Notes: generated by a model from the letters alone, not told the origin. A DNA stretch of 64,000 nt from Pseudonocardia kunmingensis (GCF_006716445.1 NZ_VFPA01000003.1:868001-932000), one strand, 5' to 3'; positions 24,082 through 32,435 are shown, counted from the stretch's first letter. A program made the numbers and translations.

Positions 24082-24540
24082 TCAGATCCCGTGATCATCC
24101 GACGGACAGGCCGGGTCGTGCGCGGCGTGCAGGCGCGCGAGGAACCCGTTCAGCTGCCGCCGCTCGTCCGCGTCGAGCGGGGCGAGGAACTCCGCCTCCG
24201 CCGCGGCCAGGCGCGCGGCGGCCGCCCCGAGAGCGTCGGCGCCGGCCCCGGTCACCGCGACGACGTACTTGCGCCGGTCGGCGGCACTGCGCTCGCGCCG
24301 CGCGTAGCCGAGCCGCTCGAGCTTGTCGACCACGGCGACCATCGTCGTGCGGTCCATGCCGGTCAGCCGGGTGAGGTCCTGCTGCGAGCAGGCGCCCTCG
24401 TGGGCGAACGCGAGCACCCGTAGCTCCTTGCCGGCGAGCCCCCACTGCGCGAGCTCCTGCTCGATGCGGTCCCGCGCCGCGTCGCCGACCCGGAACATCA
24501 GGTACCCGGTGGCGGCGGAGATCCAGGCCGACGTGCTCAT
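24082..24540 (-). CDS. MarR family transcriptional regulator
   Basis: A 152-residue winged-helix repressor: the DNA-binding core (about 35-105) reads LAGKELRVLAFAHEGACSQQDLTRLTGMDRTTMVAVVDKLERLGYARRERSAADRRKYVVAVT, with the D-x-R wing motif characteristic of MarR. ATG start; the TAGGTT hexamer lies 7 nt upstream, suggesting a leaderless message. The gene is divergent from a small membrane-protein gene, and a perfect 21-bp palindrome in the 69-bp gap is the likely operator for both. Confidence 0.88.
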   Translation of the reverse strand: MSTSAWISAATGYLMFRVGDAARDRIEQELAQWGLAGKELRVLAFAHEGACSQQDLTRLTGMDRTTMVAVVDKLERLGYARRERSAADRRKYVVAVTGAGADALGAAAARLAAAEAEFLAPLDADERRQLNGFLARLHAAHDPACPSDDHGI

Positions 24541-24564
24541 GGCGCAGAACCTACGCGCGCTGAT

Positions 24565-24585
24565 ATCGTCAGCGTCGCTGACGAT
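24565..24585. promoter_or_regulatory. Perfect 21-bp palindrome, probable MarR operator
   Basis: Arms ATCGTCAGCG and CGCTGACGAT flank a single central T. It sits in the gap between the divergent marR-like and membrane-protein genes, overlapping where the -35 of the regulator promoter should be. Palindromes of this size between a MarR gene and its neighbour are usually the autoregulatory site. Confidence 0.75.
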
Positions 24586-24609
24586 CCGGCCTACTGATTG
24601 GGATGCCTC

Positions 24610-25005
24610 ATGACACCCCGACCCCACCTACCGCTGCGGCGGGCCCGGGCCGTCGCCGCGGTCATCGGACTCGCCACGGGTGTCAACATCGTCACCTCCG
24701 GCATGGCGGCGAACCCGGGCACCAGCCTCTTCCTCGTCCCCGACCTCATCGTGGTCGCCCTCCTGCTCGCCGCGGCCGCCACCCCCACCGCCCGCGCACG
24801 GCCCGTCCTGCTCGTGGCGACGGGCACGGCGACCGGGGTCTTCACCACCGCGGCGATGGCCTACGCCCTGCGCGGCGAGGTCGGGTGGGGCGTCACCGCC
24901 TTCGCGGTGATCGTGGCGACCACGGCCGCCCTGCTCGCCGCCGGCTCGCCGTCGATGATCGACACGCGCAGCGCTGCCGGACCCGCGGGACCCGGGCGGG
25001 CATAG
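24610..25005 (+). CDS. Small four-helix membrane protein of unknown function
   Basis: A 131-residue protein with four predicted membrane segments: AVAAVIGLATGVNIVTSGM, LFLVPDLIVVALLLAAAAT, PVLLVATGTATGVFTTAAMAY and GVTAFAVIVATTAALLAAG. No recognised domain. The position, divergent from a MarR regulator across a shared palindrome, suggests it is the regulator's target, perhaps a stress- or compound-responsive membrane protein. ATG at 24610 preferred over an in-frame TTG at 24598. Confidence 0.65.
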   Translation: MTPRPHLPLRRARAVAAVIGLATGVNIVTSGMAANPGTSLFLVPDLIVVALLLAAAATPTARARPVLLVATGTATGVFTTAAMAYALRGEVGWGVTAFAVIVATTAALLAAGSPSMIDTRSAAGPAGPGRA

Positions 25006-25014
25006 TGTGACGGC

Positions 25015-25641
25015 GTGACGGACCGGCTGGTGTGGATCGACTGCGAGATGACCGGGCTCGACCTGAAGCGCGATGCGCTGATCGAGATCGCGGTGCTCGT
25101 CACCGACGGCGAGCTGAACGTACTCGGCGAGGGCGTCGACGTCGTCATCCACGCCGACGACACCGCCCTGGCGGGGATGCCCGAGATCGTGCGGGACATG
25201 CACGAGCGCTCCGGGCTCACCGACGCCGTCCGCGCCTCCGTCATCACGGTGCCCGAGGCCGAGAAGCTCGCGCTCGACTACATCCGCCGGTACGTGCCGG
25301 ACCCGCGCAGCGCGCCGCTGGCAGGCAACTCGATCGCCACCGACCGCGCCTTCCTCGCCCGCGACATGCCCGCGCTCGACGCCCACCTGCACTACCGGAT
25401 GGTGGACGTCAGCTCGGTGAAGGAACTGTGCAGGCGCTGGTATCCGCGCGTGTTCTACGCCAAGCCGGAGAAGGGGCTCGCGCACCGCGCGCTGGCCGAC
25501 ATCCAGGAGTCGCTCCGGGAGCTCGCGTACTACCGGCAGACCCTCTTCGTCCCGCTGCCCGGCCCGACCACCGAGCAGGCGCAGGCGGTGGCCGCGCAGG
25601 TGTCGGCAACCCGCTTCGAGGCGCCGGAACCGCCACGCTAA
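25015..25641 (+). CDS. orn: Oligoribonuclease
   Basis: A 208-residue DEDDh 3'-to-5' exonuclease that degrades di- to short oligoribonucleotides, including pGpG from c-di-GMP turnover. Catalytic residues are visible: D9 and E11 (WIDCEMTGLDL), D110 (NSIATDRAF), H157 and D162 (HRALADIQESL). GTG start 9 bp after the preceding stop. The C-terminal extension after residue 185 is variable in actinobacteria. The gene sits just upstream of tRNA-His, a common actinobacterial arrangement. Confidence 0.95.
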   Translation: MTDRLVWIDCEMTGLDLKRDALIEIAVLVTDGELNVLGEGVDVVIHADDTALAGMPEIVRDMHERSGLTDAVRASVITVPEAEKLALDYIRRYVPDPRSAPLAGNSIATDRAFLARDMPALDAHLHYRMVDVSSVKELCRRWYPRVFYAKPEKGLAHRALADIQESLRELAYYRQTLFVPLPGPTTEQAQAVAAQVSATRFEAPEPPR

Positions 25642-25677
25642 GCTGGTACAGCGCCCCGGTCGAGGCCGGGGTCGCAT

Positions 25678-25754
25678 GGTGGGTGTAGCTCAGCTGGTAG
25701 AGCACCTGGTTGTGGTCCAGGAAGTCGCGGGTTCAAGTCCCGTCACTCACCCCA
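25678..25754 (+). tRNA. tRNA-His (anticodon GTG)
   Basis: Cloverleaf with acceptor GTGGGTG/CACTCAC, D-arm GCTCAGCTGGTAGAGC, anticodon stem CCTGG/CCAGG with loop TTGTGGT (GTG anticodon), T-arm loop TTCAAGT. The extra G-1 at 25678 opposite discriminator C73 is the histidine identity feature. CCA is encoded (25752-25754). Confidence 0.95.
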
Positions 25755-25836
25755 GGCCGCGGCACCCCACCGCACGGCCGCCCGGAGGCACTGTGTTAGC
25801 GTTTCCGAGCGCCGGGCGGTAGGGCGCAACGGCAGG

Positions 25837-25909
25837 GCGCCGCTAGCTCAATTGGCAGAGCAGCTGGCTCTTAACCAGCGGGTTCGGGGTTCGAGTCCCT
25901 GGCGGCGCA
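25837..25909 (+). tRNA. tRNA-Lys (anticodon CTT)
   Basis: Acceptor GCGCCGC/GCGGCGC, D-arm GCTCAATTGGCAGAGC, anticodon stem GCTGG/CCAGC with loop CTCTTAA (CTT), T-loop TTCGAGT. CCA is not encoded. A TAGCGT -10 element at 25797-25802 suggests it has its own promoter, separate from tRNA-His. Confidence 0.95.
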
Positions 25910-25920
25910 CTCGCTCTGGG

Positions 25921-25968
25921 CGAGGTGTGCACGCGGAAAGCGCGTGCATACCTCGCTCGTCGTTTTTC
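25921..25968 (+). terminator. Rho-independent terminator after tRNA-Lys
   Basis: A 15-bp stem (25921-25935 with 25941-25955; left arm CGAGGTGTGCACGCG) with a GAAAG loop and one G-U-type mismatch is followed by TTTTT at 25963-25967. This is the only classical T-tract terminator I see in the window. A second hairpin, CTGGGGGCGCAGCCCCCAG, begins immediately after (25968-25986). Confidence 0.9.
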
Positions 25969-25987
25969 TGGGGGCGCAGCCCCCAGA

Positions 25988-26427
25988 CCCCGCCCGGCGG
26001 GCTTCGCCCCCGGACCCCCACCCCCGTGGTCCCGTTCGCACGCCGAGCTCACCGGCGCTTCGCCTCCCCACGCAACCCCCATCCGGTCCCCTGAGTCCCC
26101 GCCCGGCAGGCTTCGCCCCCGGACCCCCACCCCCGTGGTCCCGTTCGCACGCCGCGCTCGCCGACGCTTCGCCTCCCCACGCAACCCCCATCCGGTGCCC
26201 CTGAGTCCCCGCCCGGCGGGCTTCGCCCCCGGACCCCCACCCCCGTGGTCCCGTTCGCCACTCCGAGCCCGCCGGCGCTACGCCTCCCCACGCAACCCCC
26301 ATCCGGTGCCCCTGAGCCCCCGCCCGGCAAGCTTCGCCCCCGGACCCCCACCCCGTGGTCCCGTCGGCACGCCGAGCCCGCCGGCGCTACGCCTCCCCCA
26401 CGGAATTCCATCCGGAGCCCCCTGCAG
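25988..26427. repeat. Four tandem copies of a ~110-bp GC-rich repeat
   Basis: Units begin with CCCCGCCCGGC at 25988, 26097, 26207 and 26318 (periods 109, 110, 111). Each unit holds GGCTTCGCCCCCGGACCCCC, CCCGTGGTCCCGT and ACGCAACCCCCATCCGG; the fourth is more diverged and ends in CCCTGCAGG. No unit encodes a conserved protein in any frame. The remainder to 26519 contains CCTGCAGGT (26420-26428) and ACCTGCAGG (26454-26462) as an inverted pair and no gene. Placement directly downstream of two tRNA genes is a typical site for integration scars. Confidence 0.85.
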
Positions 26428-26519
26428 GTGAGCCCCGTTCCGTTCCCACTATGACCTGCAGGCCTGGTCCGCGGCCGCCGGTGACGCCTGACCGGACCCG
26501 GGGGAGTCGCGGACCCAGG

Positions 26520-27445
26520 TCACTGGTGCAGTAGATCGCGGGCCTCGACGATCAGGTCGATCTGGCGCAGGTGGTCCGGCCCGTCCAGGCCGAAGCCGAG
26601 TTCGGTGACCCCGGCCGCGGCGAACGCGGCGATCCGCTCGGCGGCCTGTTCGGGCCCACCGGTGATGGTCACCTCCGTGACCTTCTCCGGTGGCATGGCA
26701 AAGGCCTCGCCGAGCTGCTTGAGCATGGCGTCGCGGGCGGAACGCGTCGCGACGCCATCGCCGAGTACCGCATGCAGACCGAGGTGAACGCCGGGCATCG
26801 GGCGTCCGCGTTCGGTGGCCAGCTCGCGCAGGCGTGCCGCGGCCGAGGACACTTCAGAAGGCGTCAGCGCGGAGGGCAACCAGCCATCGCCGTAGGTGGC
26901 TGTGCGGCGCAGTACGGCCTCGGAGGCACTACCGCCGATCGGGATCGGCGGTACCGGGGTGGCGGGGGCCAGGCTGACCACCGGCCGTCCTGGCAGGTCG
27001 GACAGTTCGGCGCGCTCACCGGCGATGAGGCCCGGCAGCACCTTGAGTGCCTCGTCGGCGAGGCGCGCCCGTCCTGTCGACGGGGCACCGACGGCCTGCC
27101 AGAAGGGCGAGCCGGGGAATCCGCCGATCCCGACGCCGAGCTGGACCCGATTGCCAGACAGATACTGCAGGGTCTGGATCTGCGCGGCCAGCATGGCGAC
27201 CGGGCGGGTCGGTAGGGCCAGCACACCGAACTCGAGCCGGATCCGCTCCGTGACCGCGGCGGCCACCGAAAGCGCGGTGATCGGCTCCAGGGCATGGGTA
27301 CCGTCGCCGATCAGCACATCGGCGCGGCTACCGTGTCGATGCCGAGCGCCTCGGCGTGCCGTGCGACAGTCGCCACGCCAGATGGTCCCAGTGCGCTGAT
27401 CTCGTTCATGGTGGGCAGCCCGACGCCGATCCGGATGTCGATCAT
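26520..27445 (-). pseudogene. Luciferase-like (LLM) F420-type oxidoreductase, frameshifted
   Basis: The main frame gives ADVLIGDGTHALEPITALS, LEFGVLALPTRPVAMLAAQ, VQLGVGIGGFPGS, IPIGGSASEAVLRR and GDGWLPS through to the stop, a normal luciferase-like monooxygenase family body. The expected N-terminus lies in another frame: ATG at 27445 gives MIDIRIGVGLPTMNEIS ... HAEALGIDTV, then stops. Joining the two requires one extra base near 27320-27336. Either a 1-nt deletion inactivated the gene or the assembly has an error here. If intact it would be a flavin/F420-dependent oxidoreductase of about 308 residues. Confidence 0.75.
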
Positions 27446-27645
27446 GAAGTCCTCCAGGGAAGCGTGACGGCACCGTGCCGGCTCGCCCCATGCTCATACT
27501 TCAATCGAGGTAGAGGTCAAGGAGACTGCGCAGGTCCATGCATCCGGTCACCTCCAGCACGCCCCGTGCTCGTGCTCGTGCTCCGCGGAGCTGGTGGTCA
27601 CCGTCGCTCCGATGAGTCCCGCTGCCCATTGCGGTCTCACCGTGC

Positions 27646-28209
27646 ATGAACACCACCCCACACCCCGACCCCCAGACCGCGGCCGGCAAGGTGCTCTGGC
27701 ACTTCACGATGTCGCTCGACGGCTTCGTCGCCGGGCCGAACCACGCGATGGACTGGATGTCCGGGATCACGGGCAGGCCCGGCGTGGAGGAGGAGTACAT
27801 CGCGACCACCGGCGCCGTGCTCGGCGGCCGGGCCGGGTGGGACGCGTTCTCCGGATCCCGCCCGTACAGCGACGAATGGCAGGGCCGGGTCTTCGTCCTC
27901 ACCCACCACCCCGAAGACGCCACGCCTGCGGCCGACGTCACGTTCCTCACCTGCGACGTCGCCGAGGCCGTGCAGATCGCGCTGGAGGCGGCGGACGGCA
28001 AGAACGTCGAGGTGCTCTCGGCGTCGATCGGGGCACAGCTGATCCGGCGCGGCCTGATCGACGAGATCGACCTGCACATCGCGCCGGTCCTGCTCGGCGA
28101 CGGCGTCCGGCTGTTCGACGACCCCGGCGGCGCGCCCGTGCGCCTCGCCCGCGTGCACGACGGCGCCCCGAACGCGGAGCTCGACGTCCGCTACCGCCCC
28201 GTGCCCTAG
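27646..28209 (+). CDS. Dihydrofolate reductase/RibD C-terminal family protein
   Basis: A 187-residue protein with the RibD C-terminal/DHFR-like fold: WHFTMSLDGFVAGPNHAMDWM at the N-terminus, GAVLGGRAGWDAF, VFVLTHHP, VEVLSASIGAQLIRRGLIDEIDLHIAPVLLGDGVRLFDD. This is the common actinobacterial YyaP/YwjB-type pattern rather than true FolA; substrate unknown. ATG start. It converges on the MocR regulator across the second copy of the dispersed palindrome. Confidence 0.82.
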   Translation: MNTTPHPDPQTAAGKVLWHFTMSLDGFVAGPNHAMDWMSGITGRPGVEEEYIATTGAVLGGRAGWDAFSGSRPYSDEWQGRVFVLTHHPEDATPAADVTFLTCDVAEAVQIALEAADGKNVEVLSASIGAQLIRRGLIDEIDLHIAPVLLGDGVRLFDDPGGAPVRLARVHDGAPNAELDVRYRPVP

Positions 28210-28223
28210 CAGGCTCCCACCCG

Positions 28224-28272
28224 GACGAACGGCACTCTCGTCGGTACCTAGCCGACGAAAGTGCCGTTCGTC
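28224..28272. repeat. Dispersed palindromic element, copy 2
   Basis: 21-bp arms 28224-28244 and 28252-28272 (core CGAACGGCACTCTCGTCGG versus CCGACGAAAGTGCCGTTCG) with one mismatch and a 7-nt loop TACCTAG. The left flank CAGGCTCCCACCC is shared with copy 3, so the conserved element is about 63 bp. It lies between convergent stops and overlaps the MocR stop codon by 2 bp, an ideal place for a bidirectional terminator. Confidence 0.9.
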
Positions 28273-29812
28273 ACGCGGATCCCGATTTCGGAGCCCCGAG
28301 GCAGGTGCGCAGCACGTCGGCCAGTGCGTCCAGGGCGCCCGACCAGGCGTGGTCGGCCGGGCTGGCGTAGCCGACCACGATGAGGGACGGCCTGGTCGAC
28401 CGGTCGCCCTGCCACGCCGAGCCGAGCGTGGCGATCCGCAGGCCGTGCCTGTCGGCCACCCGCGCGACGTCGTCCTCGCTCGGCCCGTCGGCGGGCAGCT
28501 CCAGCACCAGTTGGAGGCCGGCCGCCGCACCGCGCACGCGGACCGTCGGCAGGTCCCGGGCGAGGCGTCGCAGGAGGTCGTCCCTGCGGCGCCGGTACTT
28601 CAGCCGCTGCGCTCGCACGTGCCGGTCGTAGTCGTGGCTGCGGATGAGTTCGGAGAGCACGAGCTGGCCGATCGACTCGGTCTGCGCGTCGGCGTAGTAC
28701 TTGGCCTCCGTGACCGCGCCGACCAGGTGCTCCGGAACCACCAGCCAGCCGAGCCGGACCGCCGGGCCGAGCGCCTTGGACGCGGTTCCGGCGTACACGA
28801 TGTGCTCCGGGGCCATGCCGTGGAGCGCACCGACCGGCTGCCGGTCGTACCGGAACTCGCCGTCGTAGTCGTCCTCGACCAGGATCCCGCCGGTGGTCCT
28901 CGCCCAGTCGACCAGCGTCCGCCGCCGCTCCGGACCGAGGACGACGCCGAGCGCGGACTGGTGCGCGGGTGTCAGGACGACCGCTCCGGCGTCGGCCGGT
29001 ACCTCACCGCTGGCGCCCACCTCGTCGACGGCGAGCGGAACCACCCTCGGACCGGCGCGGCGCACCACCTCCCGGTGGAAGGGCGCGCACGGGTCCTCCA
29101 TCGCGATCGCCGCGCAGCCCTTGTCGTGCAGCACTCTCGCGACCAGTCCGAGTGCCTGCATGAAGCCCGAGGTGATGATGATCCTGTCCGGGTCGGCCAT
29201 GACGCCTCGGGCCCGCCCCAGGTAGCCCGCGAGAGCCGAGCGCAGCTCCGGTCGCCCCCTCGGGTCCCCGAGCGCGAACGCTTGTCGTTCCACCTGCGGG
29301 AGCACGGTACGTGCTGCGCGCAGCCACGCCTGCACCGGGAACGCCGACACGTCCGGCCGCCCCGGCGTCAGGTCGTGCCGGACCCCCGGCGCTCGCGTCG
29401 GCCCGGTGAGCGGCGGGGGTGTCCGGGTCCGCCGCTCGGCGGGCCGGGGCGATTCGGTGGGCCGGGGCGATTCGGTGGGCACGTCGGCGACCACCGTGCC
29501 CGCGCCGCGGCGCGCGGACAGGTAGCCCTCCGCGACCAGCTGGTCGTAGGCCGCGGACACCGTGCCGCGGGCCACGCCGAGCTCGCGGGCGAAGGTCCGG
29601 GTGGCCGGCAGGCGCGTGCCGGGAGCCAGCCGGCCGCGCTGGATCGCCTCGCGGATCGCGCGTTCCAACCCGTTGCGGCGGCCGCCCGCTCCGACCGGGT
29701 CGAAGTCGAGGTGGAGATCGAGGCCGCCGCGGTCGGGAGCGGTGGAGACCGGGGCGCCCGCCGGGTTGCCGGAGCGCGCGATCGCCGGCCGATTGGCCCA
29801 CTGTGAAGCCAC
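28271..29812 (-). CDS. MocR/PdxR-type GntR regulator with aminotransferase domain
   Basis: A 513-residue fusion (from the GTG at 29812). N-terminal GntR winged helix: LERAIREAIQRGRLAPGTRLPATRTFARELGVARGTVSAAYDQLVAEGYLSARRGAGT. After a Pro/Thr-rich linker, a fold-type I aminotransferase-like domain with HDLTPGRPDVSAFP, IIITSGFMQALGLVARVL, VEDDYDGEFRY and the PLP lysine in YAGTASKALGPAVRLGWL. Such regulators sense PLP or amino compounds. A TTG start 27 bp upstream is possible; TATGGT 8 nt before the GTG favours a leaderless start there. Divergent from the PEP-mutase-like gene, its likely target. Confidence 0.85.
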   Translation of the reverse strand: MASQWANRPAIARSGNPAGAPVSTAPDRGGLDLHLDFDPVGAGGRRNGLERAIREAIQRGRLAPGTRLPATRTFARELGVARGTVSAAYDQLVAEGYLSARRGAGTVVADVPTESPRPTESPRPAERRTRTPPPLTGPTRAPGVRHDLTPGRPDVSAFPVQAWLRAARTVLPQVERQAFALGDPRGRPELRSALAGYLGRARGVMADPDRIIITSGFMQALGLVARVLHDKGCAAIAMEDPCAPFHREVVRRAGPRVVPLAVDEVGASGEVPADAGAVVLTPAHQSALGVVLGPERRRTLVDWARTTGGILVEDDYDGEFRYDRQPVGALHGMAPEHIVYAGTASKALGPAVRLGWLVVPEHLVGAVTEAKYYADAQTESIGQLVLSELIRSHDYDRHVRAQRLKYRRRRDDLLRRLARDLPTVRVRGAAAGLQLVLELPADGPSEDDVARVADRHGLRIATLGSAWQGDRSTRPSLIVVGYASPADHAWSGALDALADVLRTCLGAPKSGSA

Positions 29813-29852
29813 GGAATTGGACCATAGCAGCTGATCCAACAGGTTCTACGGT
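29792..29852. promoter_or_regulatory. MocR-PEP mutase divergent promoter region with direct repeats
   Basis: ATTGGCCCA (29792-29800) and ATTGGACCA (29816-29824) are direct repeats 24 bp apart; MocR regulators typically bind such direct repeats. TACGGT (29847-29852) lies 6 nt before the ATG at 29859 and TATGGT (reverse strand) 8 nt before the GTG at 29812, both fitting leaderless promoters. Operator assignment is tentative. Confidence 0.4.
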
Positions 29853-29858
29853 CGGAGC

Positions 29859-30680
29859 ATGACGACCGAAGCCCAGCCAGAACAGGGACAGCTCACGACC
29901 GCGACCGCAGTGGCACTCGAGAAGGCCGGCCGGCTGCGCACGCTGCACGTGCCGGGGCGGCCGCTGATCCTTCCGAACGCGTGGGACGCCGCCACGGCGC
30001 ACGCGGTCGTGGCGGCCGGGTTCCCGGCCGTCGCCACCGCGAGCGCCGCGGTGGCGCCCTCCCTCGGCTACGACGACCACGAGCGCACGCCGCCGGACGA
30101 GATGTTCGCCGCCGTCGCCCGGATCGCCCGTGCCGTCGAGGTTCCGGTGACGGCCGACATCGAGCGCGGTTACGGGCTGCCCGCCGGGGAGATCGCCGGT
30201 CGGCTGATCAGCGCCGGTGCGGTCGGGTGCAACCTGGAGGACTCCGACGCCCGTACCGGCGAGCTGGTCCCGGTCGAGGAACAGGCCCGGCTCCTCGCCG
30301 ACGTCCGGGCGGCCGCCCCCGAGCTGGTGATCAACGCCCGGGTGGACGCGCTGATCCACGGTTCCGGTTCGCGGGAGGAGCGGATCCAGGACGCGGTACG
30401 GCGCGGGCGTGCCTACGCCGCGGCGGGCGCCGACTGCGTCTACCCGCTGATCGCCGACCGGCTGGACCTCGCCGAGGTGCGGGTGCTCGTCGACGGCATC
30501 GGCCTTCCGGTCAACCTCGCCTTCCTGCCGGGCGGCCCGTCGCTCGCCGAGCTCGCCGCGGCCGGGGTGGCCCGGATCAGCTTCGGCCCCGGGCTGTTCC
30601 GCCTGGTGCAGGGCCACCTCGACGCGGCGCTCCGCACGATCGCGACCGGCGCCAGCCCGTACCCGAGCCACGGCATCTGA
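29859..30680 (+). CDS. Isocitrate lyase/PEP mutase family enzyme
   Basis: A 273-residue TIM-barrel protein of the PEP mutase/isocitrate lyase superfamily: PLILPNAWDAATAHAVVAAGFPAVATASAAVAPSLGYDD, VPVTADIERGYG, AGAVGCNLEDSD (metal-site acidic residues), INARVDALI and GADCVYPLIADR. The short length and motif set match the oxaloacetate decarboxylase/2,3-dimethylmalate lyase-like group, whose members cleave C-C bonds of 2-hydroxy diacids; the exact reaction is unknown. Divergent from the MocR regulator. A small membrane-protein ORF follows 42 bp downstream. Confidence 0.82.
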   Translation: MTTEAQPEQGQLTTATAVALEKAGRLRTLHVPGRPLILPNAWDAATAHAVVAAGFPAVATASAAVAPSLGYDDHERTPPDEMFAAVARIARAVEVPVTADIERGYGLPAGEIAGRLISAGAVGCNLEDSDARTGELVPVEEQARLLADVRAAAPELVINARVDALIHGSGSREERIQDAVRRGRAYAAAGADCVYPLIADRLDLAEVRVLVDGIGLPVNLAFLPGGPSLAELAAAGVARISFGPGLFRLVQGHLDAALRTIATGASPYPSHGI

Positions 30681-30722
30681 TCGACGTCGCGAGCAGGGCA
30701 CCCGCGTCACGGAGGGCGCACC

Positions 30723-31007
30723 GTGAGCTTCACCGCACTGGCGGGACTGGCCGGTTTCGGGTTCGTACTGGTGGGCGTCGCCATCAGCATCGTCCTCGTC
30801 CGCGCCCGGCTGCCGTTGCCGGTGTCGGGAATGCAACTCGACGAGGTCACTGCGGCCTTCGTCAGTGCTGCGCTCCTCTTCCTCTCGTCATCGGCCAGCC
30901 CGTTCAACGCCGACGGGACGAACCGGATCGCGATCGTCGGCCTGGCCGGCCGGCTCGGATGGGCGGCCTGGATCATCACCTGCAGCATCGCCATGATCCG
31001 GACATGA
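30723..31007 (+). CDS. Small membrane protein, hypothetical
   Basis: A 94-residue protein with a hydrophobic N-terminal helix (ALAGLAGFGFVLVGVAISIVLV), a middle hydrophobic segment (TAAFVSAALLFLSSSASP) and a C-terminal one (AIVGLAGRLGWAAWIITCSIAMI). GTG start preceded by GGAGGG at a good distance. No known domain. It may be co-transcribed with the PEP-mutase-like gene. Short hydrophobic ORFs can be chance in GC-rich DNA, hence moderate confidence. The 211 bp after it show nothing convincing. Confidence 0.5.
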   Translation: MSFTALAGLAGFGFVLVGVAISIVLVRARLPLPVSGMQLDEVTAAFVSAALLFLSSSASPFNADGTNRIAIVGLAGRLGWAAWIITCSIAMIRT

Positions 31008-31218
31008 CATCCACCGGACGGCGTCGTCACAGACGTTCCGCCGCACCTGCGGGCGACGTCACCCGCCCGGGGCCGGAAGTCGGATGCGGCCGGGCGGCGG
31101 GCACGGCATGATCGCCTGCGTGGTGCTCGAACTCCTGTACGCCTGATCGAGGCGCATCCCCACCGCCGCCGCAGGGCGCGCGGGTCTCCGTGCTGCCCGT
31201 TCCGAACCAGGAGTTCCG

Positions 31219-32394
31219 ATGAGCCACATCCTCATGTCCACCTCCGCCGCCCACGGCCACGTGCACCCCAACCTCCCGGTCATGGCCGAGCTGGTCGGCC
31301 GCGGCCACCGCGTGACCTACCCCGTCCCGGACCGGTTCGCCGACGCCGTCGCCGCCACCGGCGCGACCCCGCTGCTGATCCACACCGACCTGCCCGACCC
31401 GGCGAAGGGCGAGCAGTGGCCCGAGGGCGGGGTCGCGGCGATGCGGCTGTTCTCGGACGAGGCGCGCTCGGCGTACGCGCAGACCACCGCGGCGCTGGCC
31501 GGCGACCTGCCCGACATCGTCTGCTACGACGGCAGCGGCTGGGCCGGGCACGCGCTGTCCCGGGTGCACGGGCTGCCACGGGTCGAGCTCGCCCCGCACA
31601 TGGTCGCCTGGGACACCTTCGAGGAGGACTTCGCCGAGGCCTACGCGTTCTACGAGACCCCGGAGGGCCTGGCCTGGCAGGCCGAGATGGACGCCTGGCT
31701 GGACGAGGTCGGCGTCGGGCTCGGGAACCGGGAGTTCCTCGGCCCGCCGGACCGGTCGGTGGTGCTGATCCCCGAGGCGATGCAGCCGAACCTCGACCGC
31801 GTCGACCGGACCCGCTACACGTTCGTCGGGCCGGTGATCGGCGACCGCTCCCACCAGGGGTCGATCGCCGACCTCGGAACGAGCCCGGACCGGCCGCTGC
31901 TGCTGGTCTCGCTCGGATCGGCCTACACCGACCGGCCAACGTTCTGGCGGGACTGCATCACCGCCATGCACGGCACCGGTTGGACGACCGTGCTGGCCGT
32001 GGGCCCGTACGTCGACGTGGCCGGGCTCGGCGACATCCCCGACGACGTGGTCGTCCGGGAGTGGGTGCCGCAGCTCGCGGTGCTCGCGCACGCGTCGGCG
32101 TTCGTCACGCACGCAGGGATGGGCGGCTGCGCGGAGGGCCTCTGGCACGGCGTCCCGATGGTCGCCGTGCCGCAGGCGGCCGACCAGTTCGTCAACGGCC
32201 CACGGCTCGCCGAGCTCGGTGTCGGGGAGCACCTGCCGGCCGAGGAGGTCACCCCGGAGCGGTTGCGCGCGGCCGTGCTGCGGGTCGCCTCGTCGCAGGA
32301 CGTCGCGGATCGGTGCGCCGAGCAGAAGAAGATCGCCAGGGCCGCGGGCGGGGCCTCGGCCGCCGCCGACGTGGTCGAGTCCCTGATCGGGTGA
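31219..32394 (+). CDS. Macrolide-type GT1 glycosyltransferase (MGT family)
   Basis: A 391-residue GT-B glycosyltransferase resembling OleD/Mgt enzymes that inactivate macrolides or other phenolic/hydroxylated compounds with UDP-glucose. N-terminal STSAAHGHVHPNLPVMAELVGRGHRVTYPV carries the catalytic His of GT1 enzymes; the UDP-sugar signature is VREWVPQLAVLAHASAFVTHAGMGGCAEGLWHGVPMVAVPQAADQ. LLLVSLGSAYTDRPTFWRDC precedes it. ATG start with a GGAG upstream. No biosynthetic cluster is adjacent, so self-protection/xenobiotic glycosylation is more likely than antibiotic synthesis. Confidence 0.88.
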   Translation: MSHILMSTSAAHGHVHPNLPVMAELVGRGHRVTYPVPDRFADAVAATGATPLLIHTDLPDPAKGEQWPEGGVAAMRLFSDEARSAYAQTTAALAGDLPDIVCYDGSGWAGHALSRVHGLPRVELAPHMVAWDTFEEDFAEAYAFYETPEGLAWQAEMDAWLDEVGVGLGNREFLGPPDRSVVLIPEAMQPNLDRVDRTRYTFVGPVIGDRSHQGSIADLGTSPDRPLLLVSLGSAYTDRPTFWRDCITAMHGTGWTTVLAVGPYVDVAGLGDIPDDVVVREWVPQLAVLAHASAFVTHAGMGGCAEGLWHGVPMVAVPQAADQFVNGPRLAELGVGEHLPAEEVTPERLRAAVLRVASSQDVADRCAEQKKIARAAGGASAAADVVESLIG

Positions 32395-32435
32395 CGAGGG
32401 CGGGAGGCCCCGCGACGCCCCCGGTGCGCTCCACA

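Noticed and set aside
25924..26454. ORFs through the 110-bp tandem repeats
   Set aside because: Pro/Arg-rich translations in several frames on both strands, no start context and no homology-like pattern.
30707..31030. Reverse-strand ORF opposite the small membrane protein
   Set aside because: Low-complexity translation without hydrophobic segments or ribosome site; the forward ORF has both.
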